In this document: positions 9,755-18,139 of the stretch, one piece after another
Numbering within the stretch: position 1 is the first letter of the stretch
How the letters are laid out: the number at the start of each line of letters is the position of its first letter
Origin: Acidobacterium sp. S8
GTDB lineage: Bacteria > Acidobacteriota > Terriglobia > Terriglobales > Acidobacteriaceae
Length of the DNA stretch: 64,000 nucleotides
NCBI RefSeq assembly: GCF_009765985.1
Contig: NZ_LMUM01000022.1
Span: forward strand, 25,918-89,917
Direction of reading: 5' to 3'
Position numbers and translations under genes: made by a program
Notes under the pieces: model-generated
The model's input: the letters and a program-made list of their open reading frames with translations, nothing else
The model's database searches: none
Told to the model about the DNA's origin: nothing

Positions 9755-10683
9755 ACTTGAACCGCTCTGGGAAGGATCCCAGGTTAGCTTCGCGAACCTG
9801 GGGCACCCGGCTTTTTGTTTTGCCTGTGGTATTGCTGTGTCTTGCGTTGATCAGCTGCGGGCCGCCGCGGCCGGATTATCCAGTCATTGGGGCGAAGAAT
9901 TTTACCGAGCAGGTAGTGCTGGGAGAGTTGCTGGCGCAACATATCGAAGCGAAGACAGGGATGAAGGTGGAGCGGCGCTTTTATCTTGCCGGCAGTTACA
10001 TTTGCCATCAGGCGCTGATCTCAGGCCGTATCGATGCTTATGTGGAATATACCGGTACGGCACTGACGGCGATTCTGAAGCAGCCGATCGATCGAAATCC
10101 GGAGTCGAGTTTAAAGACGGTACGGGATTTGTACCAGCAGCGGTTTCATATTGCGGTGACTGAGCCGCTGGGATTCGAGAATACCTTCGCCATGATTATT
10201 CGCGGAGATGATGCGTCCCGACTGCATGTGAACTCGCTGAGTGAGGCGGCGCAGTTTACTCCGCAATGGCGGCTGGGCGTGGGATATGAGTTTGAACAAC
10301 GTCCCGATGGCTTACCGGGATTAAGCACGACTTATGGCCTGCGATTCAAGGAACCGCCTCGCACGATGGACCTGGGGCTTCTTTATCGCGCTATCAATGC
10401 CCGGCAGGTGGATATGATTGCGGGGAATTCGACCGATGGCCCGATTGCTGCGTTTGGGTTGAAGGTGCTGGCGGACGACAAGCATTATTTTCCGCCGTAC
10501 CAGGCGGTGCCGCTGGTGCGTGAAGAGGCGCTGAAGCGCTGGCCGGCCATGCGCGGAGCGCTTGCCGATCTTCAAGGTAAAGTATCAGCAGATGACATGC
10601 GTGCTATGAATGAGGCGGTCGATGGCGAACACCGCGATCCGGCCCAGGTGGTGCGCGAATATCGAGAGAGAAAAGGGCTTTGA
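9751..10683 (+). CDS. Osmoprotectant ABC transporter substrate-binding lipoprotein (OpuCC/OsmF-like)
   Basis: Solute-binding protein of 310 residues, lipid-anchored. Seen: signal sequence with the lipobox LISC and lipidated C36, then the GAKNFTEQVVLGELLAQ start typical of the OpuAC-type domain, and YVEYTGTAL and GNSTDG blocks that line the quaternary-amine pocket in this family. ATG 9751 overlaps the permease stop (ATGA) and is preferred over an earlier in-frame ATG at 9721. Together with the two upstream genes it forms a complete importer. A hairpin lies within the signal-peptide coding part (9779-9803). Confidence 0.87.
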   Translation: MNLNRSGKDPRLASRTWGTRLFVLPVVLLCLALISCGPPRPDYPVIGAKNFTEQVVLGELLAQHIEAKTGMKVERRFYLAGSYICHQALISGRIDAYVEYTGTALTAILKQPIDRNPESSLKTVRDLYQQRFHIAVTEPLGFENTFAMIIRGDDASRLHVNSLSEAAQFTPQWRLGVGYEFEQRPDGLPGLSTTYGLRFKEPPRTMDLGLLYRAINARQVDMIAGNSTDGPIAAFGLKVLADDKHYFPPYQAVPLVREEALKRWPAMRGALADLQGKVSADDMRAMNEAVDGEHRDPAQVVREYRERKGL

Positions 10684-11214
10684 ATGAGTGAAGTGAAAGT
10701 AGCTGCAGCGCAACAGCCGGAGCCATGGCTTCGTGGGACATCGACGGAAGTGAGCAGCGTGGGACGCGGCGTTTTGCATGCGTTGGAGCTGGCGCACGAG
10801 GACGTTTATCGCTGGTGCGATCCGTTGGCTGATGATGATTTCCATGCGCGGCCGTTCGATTTGCCTTCGATTGCGTTTCAGCTGAAGCACATGGTTCGCA
10901 GTCTCGACCGGCTGTTGACGTATGCGGAAGGGAATCAGCTCTCAGGCGAGCAGATTGCTCTGCTCAAGAGCGAGATGGATGCTGTGGGCAGCAGGGAAGA
11001 GATCTTCGCTGAGTTGGATCAGGGGCTGGAGCTGTCTGCGCGGCGGGTACGTGCGCTGTCGGCTGGTGATTTAGAGCAGCCTCGGTTTGTAGGGAAGAAG
11101 CAGCTGCCTACCAGCGTTGGTGGATTGCTGGTGCATGTCGCCGATCATACACAGCGGCATGTGGGGCAGGCGGTGACTACGGCTAAGGTGTTGCTGGCTG
11201 GTAAATCTTTGTAA
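10684..11214 (+). CDS. DinB-fold metal-binding protein
   Basis: A 176-residue four-helix protein of the DinB/YfiT superfamily. The metal-binding triad is visible as H69 (FQLKHM) with H155 and H159 (ADHTQRH). Some relatives are thiol-dependent S-transferases, but the substrate here is unknown. The ATG follows the stop of the binding-protein gene with no gap, so it is co-transcribed with the osmoprotectant importer, which is an uncommon partnership. No signal peptide. Confidence 0.8.
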   Translation: MSEVKVAAAQQPEPWLRGTSTEVSSVGRGVLHALELAHEDVYRWCDPLADDDFHARPFDLPSIAFQLKHMVRSLDRLLTYAEGNQLSGEQIALLKSEMDAVGSREEIFAELDQGLELSARRVRALSAGDLEQPRFVGKKQLPTSVGGLLVHVADHTQRHVGQAVTTAKVLLAGKSL

Positions 11215-11454
11215 CGCGCGGAGGAGGGTCGTGGTTGAGCCTCCACTGTGGTTCTTCATCGCTAGAGTTACGACAATGGCACCTGACGGCGCGGCTGGCG
11301 GGATTGCGATGATATACTCGACCCGCTGGCTGACTGTTCTCAATATAGTTTTAGATGGATTCACGCAAGACGCACTTTTTGAACTCCTTTCCCCCTGATC
11401 TCGATTGCAGCATTTTTTTGTAGTTCACATCTTCGAGTGATTAAAAGGTCAAGA

Positions 11455-12084
11455 GTGATTCGCTGCGTAATTGCGGACGACCATATTTTAGTGCGGCAAG
11501 CGTTACTTCATACGCTTGCCAAAGATGGCGATATCCAGTTTGTCGGTGCCTTTAATGACGCCGGACAAGCGGCAGAATGTGCGATCCGGCAGAGAGCCGA
11601 TCTCTTGATTCTGGATGTCGCGATGCCCGGATCTTCTCCGTTTGACGCATCCCGCCTAGCCAAAAAGTCTATTCCAAATCTTAAGGTCATCTTTCTAAGT
11701 GGATACGACGATGACATTTATATTCGCCGAGCGATTGAAGCTGGGGCTCACGCTTATGTTCTCAAATCGAGCGACGCGCAGGAACTGAGAATCGCGATTG
11801 AAAAAGCGTGCCGGGGAGAAAAATATATCCCGATGGCATATCGCTTTTTTAACCGGCCGATGGAAGAATCCGATTTCGATTCCCTGACGGCCCGGGAGCG
11901 TGAAGTTCTCAAGCTTCTGGCGCAAGGCAAAACCGTGAAAGACGTTGCAGTGATATTAGGATTGAGTGGAAAAACGGTAGACGCCCATAAAAGTAACCTG
12001 ATGCGAAAGCTGGATCTGCATAACAAAGCGGAGATCGTACATTACGCTATCGCGCACAAAGTTATTCTTGTGAACGTTGTGTAG
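11455..12084 (+). CDS. NarL/FixJ-family response regulator
   Basis: DNA-binding regulator of 209 residues. The receiver domain has the acidic pair in IADDH, phospho-acceptor D54 (LLILDVAMPG) and the conserved lysine in YVLKSSDA. The C-terminal LuxR-type helix-turn-helix starts at LTAREREVLKLL and includes SGKTVDAHKSNLMRKL. GTG 11455 is chosen because AAGG lies six bases upstream; GTG 11437 is possible. There is no adjacent histidine kinase, so it is an orphan here, and its targets are unknown. About 240 bases of apparently empty sequence precede it. Confidence 0.88.
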   Translation: MIRCVIADDHILVRQALLHTLAKDGDIQFVGAFNDAGQAAECAIRQRADLLILDVAMPGSSPFDASRLAKKSIPNLKVIFLSGYDDDIYIRRAIEAGAHAYVLKSSDAQELRIAIEKACRGEKYIPMAYRFFNRPMEESDFDSLTAREREVLKLLAQGKTVKDVAVILGLSGKTVDAHKSNLMRKLDLHNKAEIVHYAIAHKVILVNVV

Positions 12085-12154
12085 TTCCACTCCTGTTGCC
12101 AGGAAGAAGTATCAGCCTTCTAAGCCCTATACTACCTCCCTTTTTCGTTCCGAT

Positions 12155-13168
12155 TTACCAGCGGTAGACGGTTAAGTTATCCAGATATACTACTGGGGCT
12201 CCCTGTTCGCCAAGACCATCGACCTGAAAGTTTGTTAACAGCGTAGGTGCCCAGCCAAGTGCGAACGCTGATGGTGCGGTCGCGTTTATATCCTGCCGGA
12301 TGTTATCCAGCCAAACGGCTTGATAGGTGACGTTGCCCGAGTCATCGCGCGAGTAGCTGATCTGCACATGGTGCCATGTATTCGGCGTCCAGCTACGCAC
12401 ATTGCATGAGGCCTGGGAGTGGATCCAGTGATCTGAGGGGTGGGATGGCGTTCCCTTATTGACCGTGTAGTCCCACGTGCTTGTGTAGCCGTCGCACTGA
12501 AACCCAAAGATTACGGTTTCTCCATTCGGCATCACCTGGTTCATATCCATTTCCAGGTTACCGATCTGATTGGAGGAGCTGCCGAGATATATCCAGGCAT
12601 CGTATAGAAAATTTTTGGAGTCAGTGTCATCTCCAAATGTGGCGTAGTAGCGGTGACCACTGTGGTTTGTAAAGGCGGTCGTGAATTGGCGCGAGTGGCC
12701 CGATTGCGAGGGCGTATTGGTCATGCCGGTGTCTCCGAGCGACCAGCCGCCTCCGGTTGCACTATCGTGAGCCCCGGTCCAATTGCTGAGTGTCTGAATG
12801 CCGCTGACGCTTATGGCGTTAGATGGAATGACGGGAGCGCTTGCGTGACCTGCAATGTTCAAAGCAATGTCCGTAACGCAGACTGCGCCACGATTGCCCC
12901 ATGCCTTTACGTGCAGAGTATGACTACCGGATGCTGACGTCACCGGTGCCTGAACAACTATGTCATACACAATGGTTGTTTCTGAGCTGTTGTCTATGGA
13001 ATAGCCAATGGCAGCAACCCTCTGTGCAGAACAGGTTGGAGCAGTGGCAGACAGGGTGAATGGGGATGAAACTTCGCTTCCGTTGGCTGGGCTGCTGACG
13101 GTGACACTGGCGAATGCCGGAGCGGCAATCGTAGTGAGGATCAAGAAAACTTGGGGGAAGGTCTTCAT
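12155..13168 (-). CDS. Secreted protein with Ig-like and lectin-like (concanavalin-type) beta domains
   Basis: A 337-residue exported protein. Seen: a signal peptide ending APAFA, an Ig-like region (SPANGSEVSSPFTLSATAP, about 24-120), then from about 130 a beta-sandwich rich in Trp, Tyr and Asn with YDAWIYLG, TWHHVQISYSRD and YLDNLTVYRW, a pattern like LamG/concanavalin-type lectin folds. No catalytic motif is seen. ATG 13168 starts a perfect signal peptide; a longer upstream start at 13225 adds 19 residues that do not resemble one. A role in adhesion or polysaccharide binding is inference only. Confidence 0.68.
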   Translation of the reverse strand: MKTFPQVFLILTTIAAPAFASVTVSSPANGSEVSSPFTLSATAPTCSAQRVAAIGYSIDNSSETTIVYDIVVQAPVTSASGSHTLHVKAWGNRGAVCVTDIALNIAGHASAPVIPSNAISVSGIQTLSNWTGAHDSATGGGWSLGDTGMTNTPSQSGHSRQFTTAFTNHSGHRYYATFGDDTDSKNFLYDAWIYLGSSSNQIGNLEMDMNQVMPNGETVIFGFQCDGYTSTWDYTVNKGTPSHPSDHWIHSQASCNVRSWTPNTWHHVQISYSRDDSGNVTYQAVWLDNIRQDINATAPSAFALGWAPTLLTNFQVDGLGEQGAPVVYLDNLTVYRW

Positions 13169-13627
13169 GAAATTTGGCCTCGAAACAAAATGTGGTTGGA
13201 CGAAATAGGCTTTCGGATTACACACGGCTGTGTCCGCTTCGTCCCTTCAGGAGACAAGCCGGTAGGTCAACGATTGTCAGTGGTCTAGTCTGACCTGCGA
13301 GTTGCCGATGAGGTAAGCCCGTGGAGAGCTGATGGCAATTTCGTTCCAGAGTGTTGGGGCGGAGCTAATTCTTGCCTTTTAACTCAGGAATCGGACCTGC
13401 TAAGAGACGGAGGCAGTTCCAAATATTTTCAGACTGGCAGAAAAAAGAAGTTTCAAGACACGTTCTTACTTCACCTTGTACATCTTCGACCTGGTTTGTA
13501 TCTTCCTATGCTTTCTCATTCCTTGATATCAGGCGAACACCCTAGTTGTTACGCTTAAATACCTTAGAAATACACCAGGGTTTGCAAGAGAGAGATATCC
13601 CGAAAGGAGAAAGTTGCTGGGAGGCAG
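13169..13627. other. Intergenic region with one hairpin, otherwise featureless
   Basis: About 460 bases upstream of the secreted lectin-like gene and downstream of ribA. An imperfect hairpin at 13236-13259 lies in the presumed leader of the secreted-protein gene. I looked for a cyclic-di-GMP-type riboswitch and do not recognise one. No plausible small ORF with a ribosome-binding site was found. Confidence 0.4.
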
Positions 13628-14284
13628 TTAGCGGGTCTTTTCCAGGGCTTCGTGGATATGGCCCATCTTCTCGCGCTTTACGTCGAGGTAGCGCTGGAAA
13701 GTTTCTTCCGGTTCGACGGCAGCGGAGATGCGTTCGGCGACGCGGATGCCTGCCGATTCAAGGGCTTCCACCTTCTCGGGATTGTTAGTGATAAGGCGCA
13801 CGGCGTGGACGCCAAGCTGCTTGAGGACTTCGGCGGGAAGTTCGAACTCACGGCAATCCGGCTTGTAGCCCAGCTCAACGTTGGCTTCGACGGTGTCGAA
13901 ACCCTGGTCCTGTAATTCGTATGCCTTGAGTTTTGCCATCAGGCCGATGCCGCGGCCTTCCTGCTGCTCATAGAGCAGGATGCCTGAGCCTGCCTCGGTG
14001 ATGGTTTTGAGCGCCAGCTCCAGTTGCAGGCGGCAATCGCAGCGCAGGGAGTGAAAGACATCTCCGGTAAGGCATTGCGAATGAATGCGAACGATGGGCG
14101 GTTTGGAGTGAATGTCGCCCATAACGAGTGCCACGGCGCCTTCAATCCGTTTCGCGGGTGCGGCCGTGTTCTCATTGCAGGGCTGTGGGTTGGCGACGAC
14201 GCCTTCAAAACCAAGAATGCGGAAGTGGCCCCAGCGGGTGGGAAAATCGGCGTCGGCAACCTTTGTAACGCTTTCAAACGGCAT
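13628..14284 (-). CDS. ribA: GTP cyclohydrolase II
   Basis: First committed enzyme of riboflavin synthesis: GTP to 2,5-diamino-6-ribosylamino-pyrimidinone phosphate, formate and pyrophosphate. Seen: zinc-binding cysteines in CLTGDVFHSLRCDC, RIHSQ just before them, EQQEGRGIGL, and the ITNNPEKV C-terminal block. There is no DHBP-synthase (RibB) half, so it is the single-function form (218 residues). The start is set at ATG 14284 because the family begins near this point and because a perfect TATAAT lies seven bases upstream, fitting a leaderless mRNA; GTG 14338 would add 18 atypical residues. It is alone, with no other rib gene nearby. Confidence 0.93.
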   Translation of the reverse strand: MPFESVTKVADADFPTRWGHFRILGFEGVVANPQPCNENTAAPAKRIEGAVALVMGDIHSKPPIVRIHSQCLTGDVFHSLRCDCRLQLELALKTITEAGSGILLYEQQEGRGIGLMAKLKAYELQDQGFDTVEANVELGYKPDCREFELPAEVLKQLGVHAVRLITNNPEKVEALESAGIRVAERISAAVEPEETFQRYLDVKREKMGHIHEALEKTR

Positions 14285-14291
14285 ATGTTTG

Positions 14292-14297
14292 ATTATA
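14292..14297 (-). promoter_or_regulatory. Candidate -10 element for leaderless ribA transcription
   Basis: A perfect TATAAT on the reverse strand ends seven bases before the ribA ATG, so transcription would begin at or next to the start codon. No Shine-Dalgarno sequence is seen, and no good -35 box is visible. Confidence 0.42.
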
Positions 14298-14383
14298 CGA
14301 ACCCCTGTCTTATGTCTCTGCGCGAAAGCGGAGTGCACACCATAATGATGATTTTGTGACCGGAAAGATGCAGGAGGGATAGA

Positions 14384-15745
14384 GTGGATAGAGTGTATCC
14401 GCTGAACCTCATCCTGATTACGCTGTTGGTGAAGCTGGGCGTAGCTGCGGCTGTTTCGAGCGCACTGGCCCGCGCGCGTACCTTTCAGCGGCTGCTCTTT
14501 ACCGAGAAGCGCAAGGCCGGAGAGACTTTAGGGCTGCTGGCGTTCATCTGCATTCCGCTGACGCTGGGTGTATGGGTGCGAGTGACGGTGCCGAATTTTC
14601 TGGCGGCGGATATTTCCTTCGAGACGACAATTCTGCTGGGGATTCTGATGGGGCCGCTCTCGGCGCTGGCGGGTGGCGCGCTGCTGTCGCTTCCTGCCAT
14701 GCTGCACCACGAGTATTTTTCGTTACCGTTCAACCTGGCCGTGGCTTTTATCGCCAGCTCTTACGGGCGTTTTGTAGAGGAAGAGGAAGTCTGGTCGTTC
14801 TCGCCATTTGTCGATCTCAGTATTTACCGCTGGATCCGGCGCAATTTACGGGAGCCTCGGTTCGATCGGCAGGTGCTGCTGCTGGTTCTGATTGTTGGGC
14901 TGGAGATATGCCGTGACTGGCTGAATCGGATGTATCCGCATCGCCTGTTTGCGCTTTCGACGACGAACTGGTGGGTGCGGGTTGCGGTGTGGGCGTGCGC
15001 GGCTATGGTGGTCGGCATTCCGCTGAAGATCTGGAACACGATTCGGATTGAACAGAAGCTCGAAGAGCAGAAGCGGCTTCTGCTGGAGGCGCGTCTGGAT
15101 GCGCTGCAGCGGCAGATCAATCCGCATTTCCTGTTTAACACGCTGAATTCTATTGCTTCACTGGTTCGCTTTCGGCCCGAGCAGGCTCGTGAGCTGATCG
15201 TGAAACTCGCGAATATTCTGCGCGCGCTCTTGAAGGATCACGACTCGTATGTGCAGCTGCGCGAGGAGCTGAATTTCACCGACGATTATCTCAGCATTGA
15301 GGTGGTGCGATTCGGCGCGGACAAGCTGAAGGTCGTGAAGGAGATCGATCCGGCGACGCTGGAGCTGCCGGTTCCGAGCATGATTCTGCAGCCGCTGATT
15401 GAGAACAGCATCAAGCATGGGCTGGAGCCTCGCATCAGCGGTGGAACCATCACGATCCGAAGCCGTCTGGATGGCGATAAGCTGATGATTGAAATCGAAG
15501 ATGACGGCGTGGGTATTGCGCCGGGACGGTCCCATTCGAGCGGCGTGCTGCACCAGGGGACGGGTATTGGCATGAACAATGTCCGCGAGCGGCTGGACGT
15601 TCTTTTTGGCGATGCCGCCATCTTTGATGTAACCAGCCGGCCCGGGCGCGGGACTCGCATCACGATGGAGATGCCCACGGCAACCTACGATGACGGAGAG
15701 ACAGGTTCGACGCCGCTTCCGGTGCGCTCTAATACGCGCTCGTAA
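14384..15745 (+). CDS. LytS/YehU-type membrane sensor histidine kinase
   Basis: A 453-residue sensor kinase. The N-terminal 220 residues contain five to six membrane helices of the LytS-like receptor type. A short coiled coil (EQKLEEQKRLLLEARLDAL) leads to the His-kinase domain with phospho-acceptor H248 in NPHFLFNTLN, then an ATPase domain with N-box N341 (LIENSIKHGLEP), DDGVGI and GTGIGMNNVRERL. Kinases of this type normally pair with LytTR regulators; none is present here. Its last 61 bases overlap the 3' end of bshA on the opposite strand. Confidence 0.9.
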   Translation: MDRVYPLNLILITLLVKLGVAAAVSSALARARTFQRLLFTEKRKAGETLGLLAFICIPLTLGVWVRVTVPNFLAADISFETTILLGILMGPLSALAGGALLSLPAMLHHEYFSLPFNLAVAFIASSYGRFVEEEEVWSFSPFVDLSIYRWIRRNLREPRFDRQVLLLVLIVGLEICRDWLNRMYPHRLFALSTTNWWVRVAVWACAAMVVGIPLKIWNTIRIEQKLEEQKRLLLEARLDALQRQINPHFLFNTLNSIASLVRFRPEQARELIVKLANILRALLKDHDSYVQLREELNFTDDYLSIEVVRFGADKLKVVKEIDPATLELPVPSMILQPLIENSIKHGLEPRISGGTITIRSRLDGDKLMIEIEDDGVGIAPGRSHSSGVLHQGTGIGMNNVRERLDVLFGDAAIFDVTSRPGRGTRITMEMPTATYDDGETGSTPLPVRSNTRS

Positions 15746-16857
15746 TATTTTTCATACAACGGAATGATTTTTGAGGAGCAGAAGCGCTGCTGTGCGGTTT
15801 TGCGTGCTGCGTCGGCCATGGCTTCGAGCTTTGCAGGGTTGAGCAGCAGCTCGGCGGCGGCCTCGGCCATTGCTTCCACATCGCCTACGGGGAAGAGGCG
15901 TCCGTTCACTCCATCTTCGATCAGCTCAGGCACGCCGCCGACATTTGTGGCAATGGTGGGGACGCGGCAGGCCATGGCCTCGAGGGCGGCGAGGCCAAAG
16001 GATTCGAGTTCGCTGGGCATGAGCATGAGGTCGGCGAGCGGCAGCAGCTCGTTGACGCTGTCCTGTTTACCGAGGAAGTGTACGCGATCCTGGATGCCTT
16101 TCTTGTGAGCGAGATATTCGGCGGCGGAGCGATCGGGGCCGTCTCCGACCAGAAGAAGATGGGCGGGAACTTTTTCTACGACGCGGGCGAAGGTTTCGAC
16201 GGTGTCAGTGACGCGCTTGACCGGGCGGAAATTCGAGAGGTGGATGAGGATTTTTTCATCGGGCGCGGCGAAGCGCCGGCGTTTTTCGGCGCGCACTTCC
16301 GGATCGAGAGGCACATAGAAATCGCAGTTGACGAAGTTGGGAATGACTTCGATCTCGCGCTTGATTTTGAATTCCTTGATGGTGCGCTCGCGGAGGTACT
16401 GCGAGATGGAGGTAACCCCGTCGCTCTGCTCGATGGCAAAGCGGGTGATGGGCAGATAAGAGCGGTCGAGGCCGACGAGGGTGATGTCGGTTCCGTGGAG
16501 CGTGGTGACGAAAGGAAGATGGCGGCCTCGGGCTGCAAGCATCTGACGCGCGAGCAGCGCGCTGACGGAATGCGGGATGGCGTAGTGCACGTGGAGCAGG
16601 TCGAGGTCATAATACTCGGCGACTTCGGCGGTACGGGAGGCGAGGGCGAGGTCGTAGGGCGGGTATTCGAAGAGCGGATAGTTCGAGACGGGGACCTCAT
16701 GATAAGAGATGCCCTGTTCGCGTCCGGTAAGCCGAAAGGGCTGCGAGTAGGTGATGAAATGCACCTGGTGGCCGGCAGCGGCCAGTTCGATTCCAAGCTC
16801 GGTGGCGACGACGCCACTGCCGCCGTAGGTGGGATAGCAGGTGATTCCGATCTTCAT
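15685..16857 (-). CDS. bshA: N-acetyl-alpha-D-glucosaminyl L-malate synthase (bacillithiol pathway)
   Basis: GT4 glycosyltransferase joining UDP-GlcNAc and L-malate, the first step of bacillithiol synthesis. Seen: glycine-rich start [15 protein letters not shown], the [17 protein letters not shown] and [12 protein letters not shown] blocks characteristic of Bsh[10 protein letters not shown], and the nucleotide-sugar EX7E motif in [15 protein letters not shown]. The 390-residue length is close to the family norm. It follows a YdjC/HpnK-type deacetylase gene by 51 bases on the same strand, so the two probably share a transcript. No bshB or bshC is seen in the window. Confidence 0.9.
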   Translation of the reverse strand: MKIGITCYPTYGGSGVVATELGIELAAAGHQVHFITYSQPFRLTGREQGISYHEVPVSNYPLFEYPPYDLALASRTAEVAEYYDLDLLHVHYAIPHSVSALLARQMLAARGRHLPFVTTLHGTDITLVGLDRSYLPITRFAIEQSDGVTSISQYLRERTIKEFKIKREIEVIPNFVNCDFYVPLDPEVRAEKRRRFAAPDEKILIHLSNFRPVKRVTDTVETFARVVEKVPAHLLLVGDGPDRSAAEYLAHKKGIQDRVHFLGKQDSVNELLPLADLMLMPSELESFGLAALEAMACRVPTIATNVGGVPELIEDGVNGRLFPVGDVEAMAEAAAELLLNPAKLEAMADAARKTAQQRFCSSKIIPLYEKYYERVLERTGSGVEPVSPSS

Positions 16858-16908
16858 GGTTTGCTCACAGTCTCCGGTTAGGACGCGACTTGCGACGCGT
16901 GGGACTCA

Positions 16909-17757
16909 TTAAAGTTCGCCGAAGTGGATGCGCTCGACGTCTGCTCCGGGAATGGTTTCGAGCAGAGCGGTACGTTCTACTTCGCGGGCATCGAGCAGCC
17001 GCGTGCGCTGCTGCTGCAGTGCGGCATCGTTGTAGCCGGGATGGCAGACTAGCTCCCACGTGCCGTTTGGCATGGCGGAGAGCAGGTTGCGGATGGTCTG
17101 AGCATCGAGTGTGCCGGTGGCGAGAACGCCGATGGCTCCGTCGGTAGTCTTCAGTCCTACGCGAGTGACTTCCTGCGCGAAAGACGTGCTTTGCGAGCGC
17201 AGGAGGCGCATCTGCATCTTGCGGACGTGTCCGGCGTTGGCGGTGGCGTTAAGGCTCCAGTTGGGCTCGAAGGGGTTACGGATGGCTTTGACACCGCAGG
17301 CAAGCGCGGCGCGCAACAGGGGGCGGAGCACGCGCGGGAACATGTGGGTGTGCTTGTGGGTGTCGACGTGGGTGACGCGGATTCCGGCTTGCTGGAGCTT
17401 GCGGATCTGGGCGGTGGCTTCGGCTTCGATTTCGGAATCGGCGATGCGCCCGCGCAGCAAATCGGCGACAAAAGCGCTCAATTTTGCGCGAAATTGGGGT
17501 GTTTTCTGCTCGTTTTCGGCGACTAAAGAGGGGATTTGCGAGGCCGGGAGGACGGGCGTTCCATCGACCAGAACAACGTGGCCGCCGACGCCGAGAGTCG
17601 TAGCCTGCATCGCGCTGGAAACTGCTTGGGCGAAGGCTGCTCCGGTGGCCATAAGAGTGGCGGAGGTAAGGGCGCGGGCCCGGTGCAATTCAATGATCGC
17701 CTGATTCACTCCTGAAGTGAGTCCGAAGTCGTCTGCGTTGATGATCAGGCGGCGCAC
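16909..17757 (-). CDS. YdjC/ChbG/HpnK-family carbohydrate deacetylase
   Basis: Metal-dependent deacetylase fold of 282 residues. Seen: NADDFG (7-12), the metal-binding THVDTHKHTH block (129-138, with H134 and H138), and CHPGYND near residue 237. Relatives remove N-acetyl groups from chito-oligosaccharides or act in hopanoid side-chain formation (HpnK). No hopanoid genes are nearby; the only partner is bshA, 51 bases downstream, whose product is an N-acetylglucosaminyl malate. That makes a role in the bacillithiol pathway a possible but unproven alternative to the usual BshB. No signal peptide. Confidence 0.82.
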   Translation of the reverse strand: MRRLIINADDFGLTSGVNQAIIELHRARALTSATLMATGAAFAQAVSSAMQATTLGVGGHVVLVDGTPVLPASQIPSLVAENEQKTPQFRAKLSAFVADLLRGRIADSEIEAEATAQIRKLQQAGIRVTHVDTHKHTHMFPRVLRPLLRAALACGVKAIRNPFEPNWSLNATANAGHVRKMQMRLLRSQSTSFAQEVTRVGLKTTDGAIGVLATGTLDAQTIRNLLSAMPNGTWELVCHPGYNDAALQQQRTRLLDAREVERTALLETIPGADVERIHFGEL

Positions 17758-17875
17758 AGCCGTCAGTGTAACAGCGTGTTTGATATTTCATGACTTGCGC
17801 GGAATGAGCGGCAATTTTGCTGGTAAAATCAGAGAGCGGTACTGCTTTGGGAAGATGAATCCATAAAATTTTCAT

Positions 17876-17952
17876 GGGCGGTTAGCTCAGTTGGTTAGAG
17901 CACCTGCCTTACAAGCAGGGGGTCGCAGGTTCGAGTCCTGCACTGCCCACCA
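17876..17952 (+). tRNA. tRNA-Val (anticodon UAC), CCA encoded
   Basis: A full cloverleaf can be drawn: 7-bp acceptor stem GGGCGGT/ACTGCCC, D-arm with AGCTCAGTTGGTTAGAGC, anticodon stem CCTGC/GCAGG with loop CTTACAA (anticodon TAC), and T-arm with GGTTCGAGTCC. It ends in discriminator A and an encoded CCA. Confidence 0.97.
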
Positions 17953-18139
17953 TGAAGATAAGTCGCCTGGTCATCGTTGGTAATCGCTAGTAGCAATTGC
18001 AGTATTTGTTTCTCTGATCCGAAGGAATATTCCGTGACAATGCCGTTCAGGCATTGAACTTTGTCGCGGCCCCCTGTATTTCGAGCGATTTACTTCATCC
18101 CCTCGCGAGTTCCGCCGATGGTGATCAAGAGGACTGCTC

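Noticed and set aside
13226..13320. Possible cyclic-di-GMP riboswitch before the secreted lectin-like gene
   Set aside because: Only a single hairpin is seen; the conserved bases of the class are absent.
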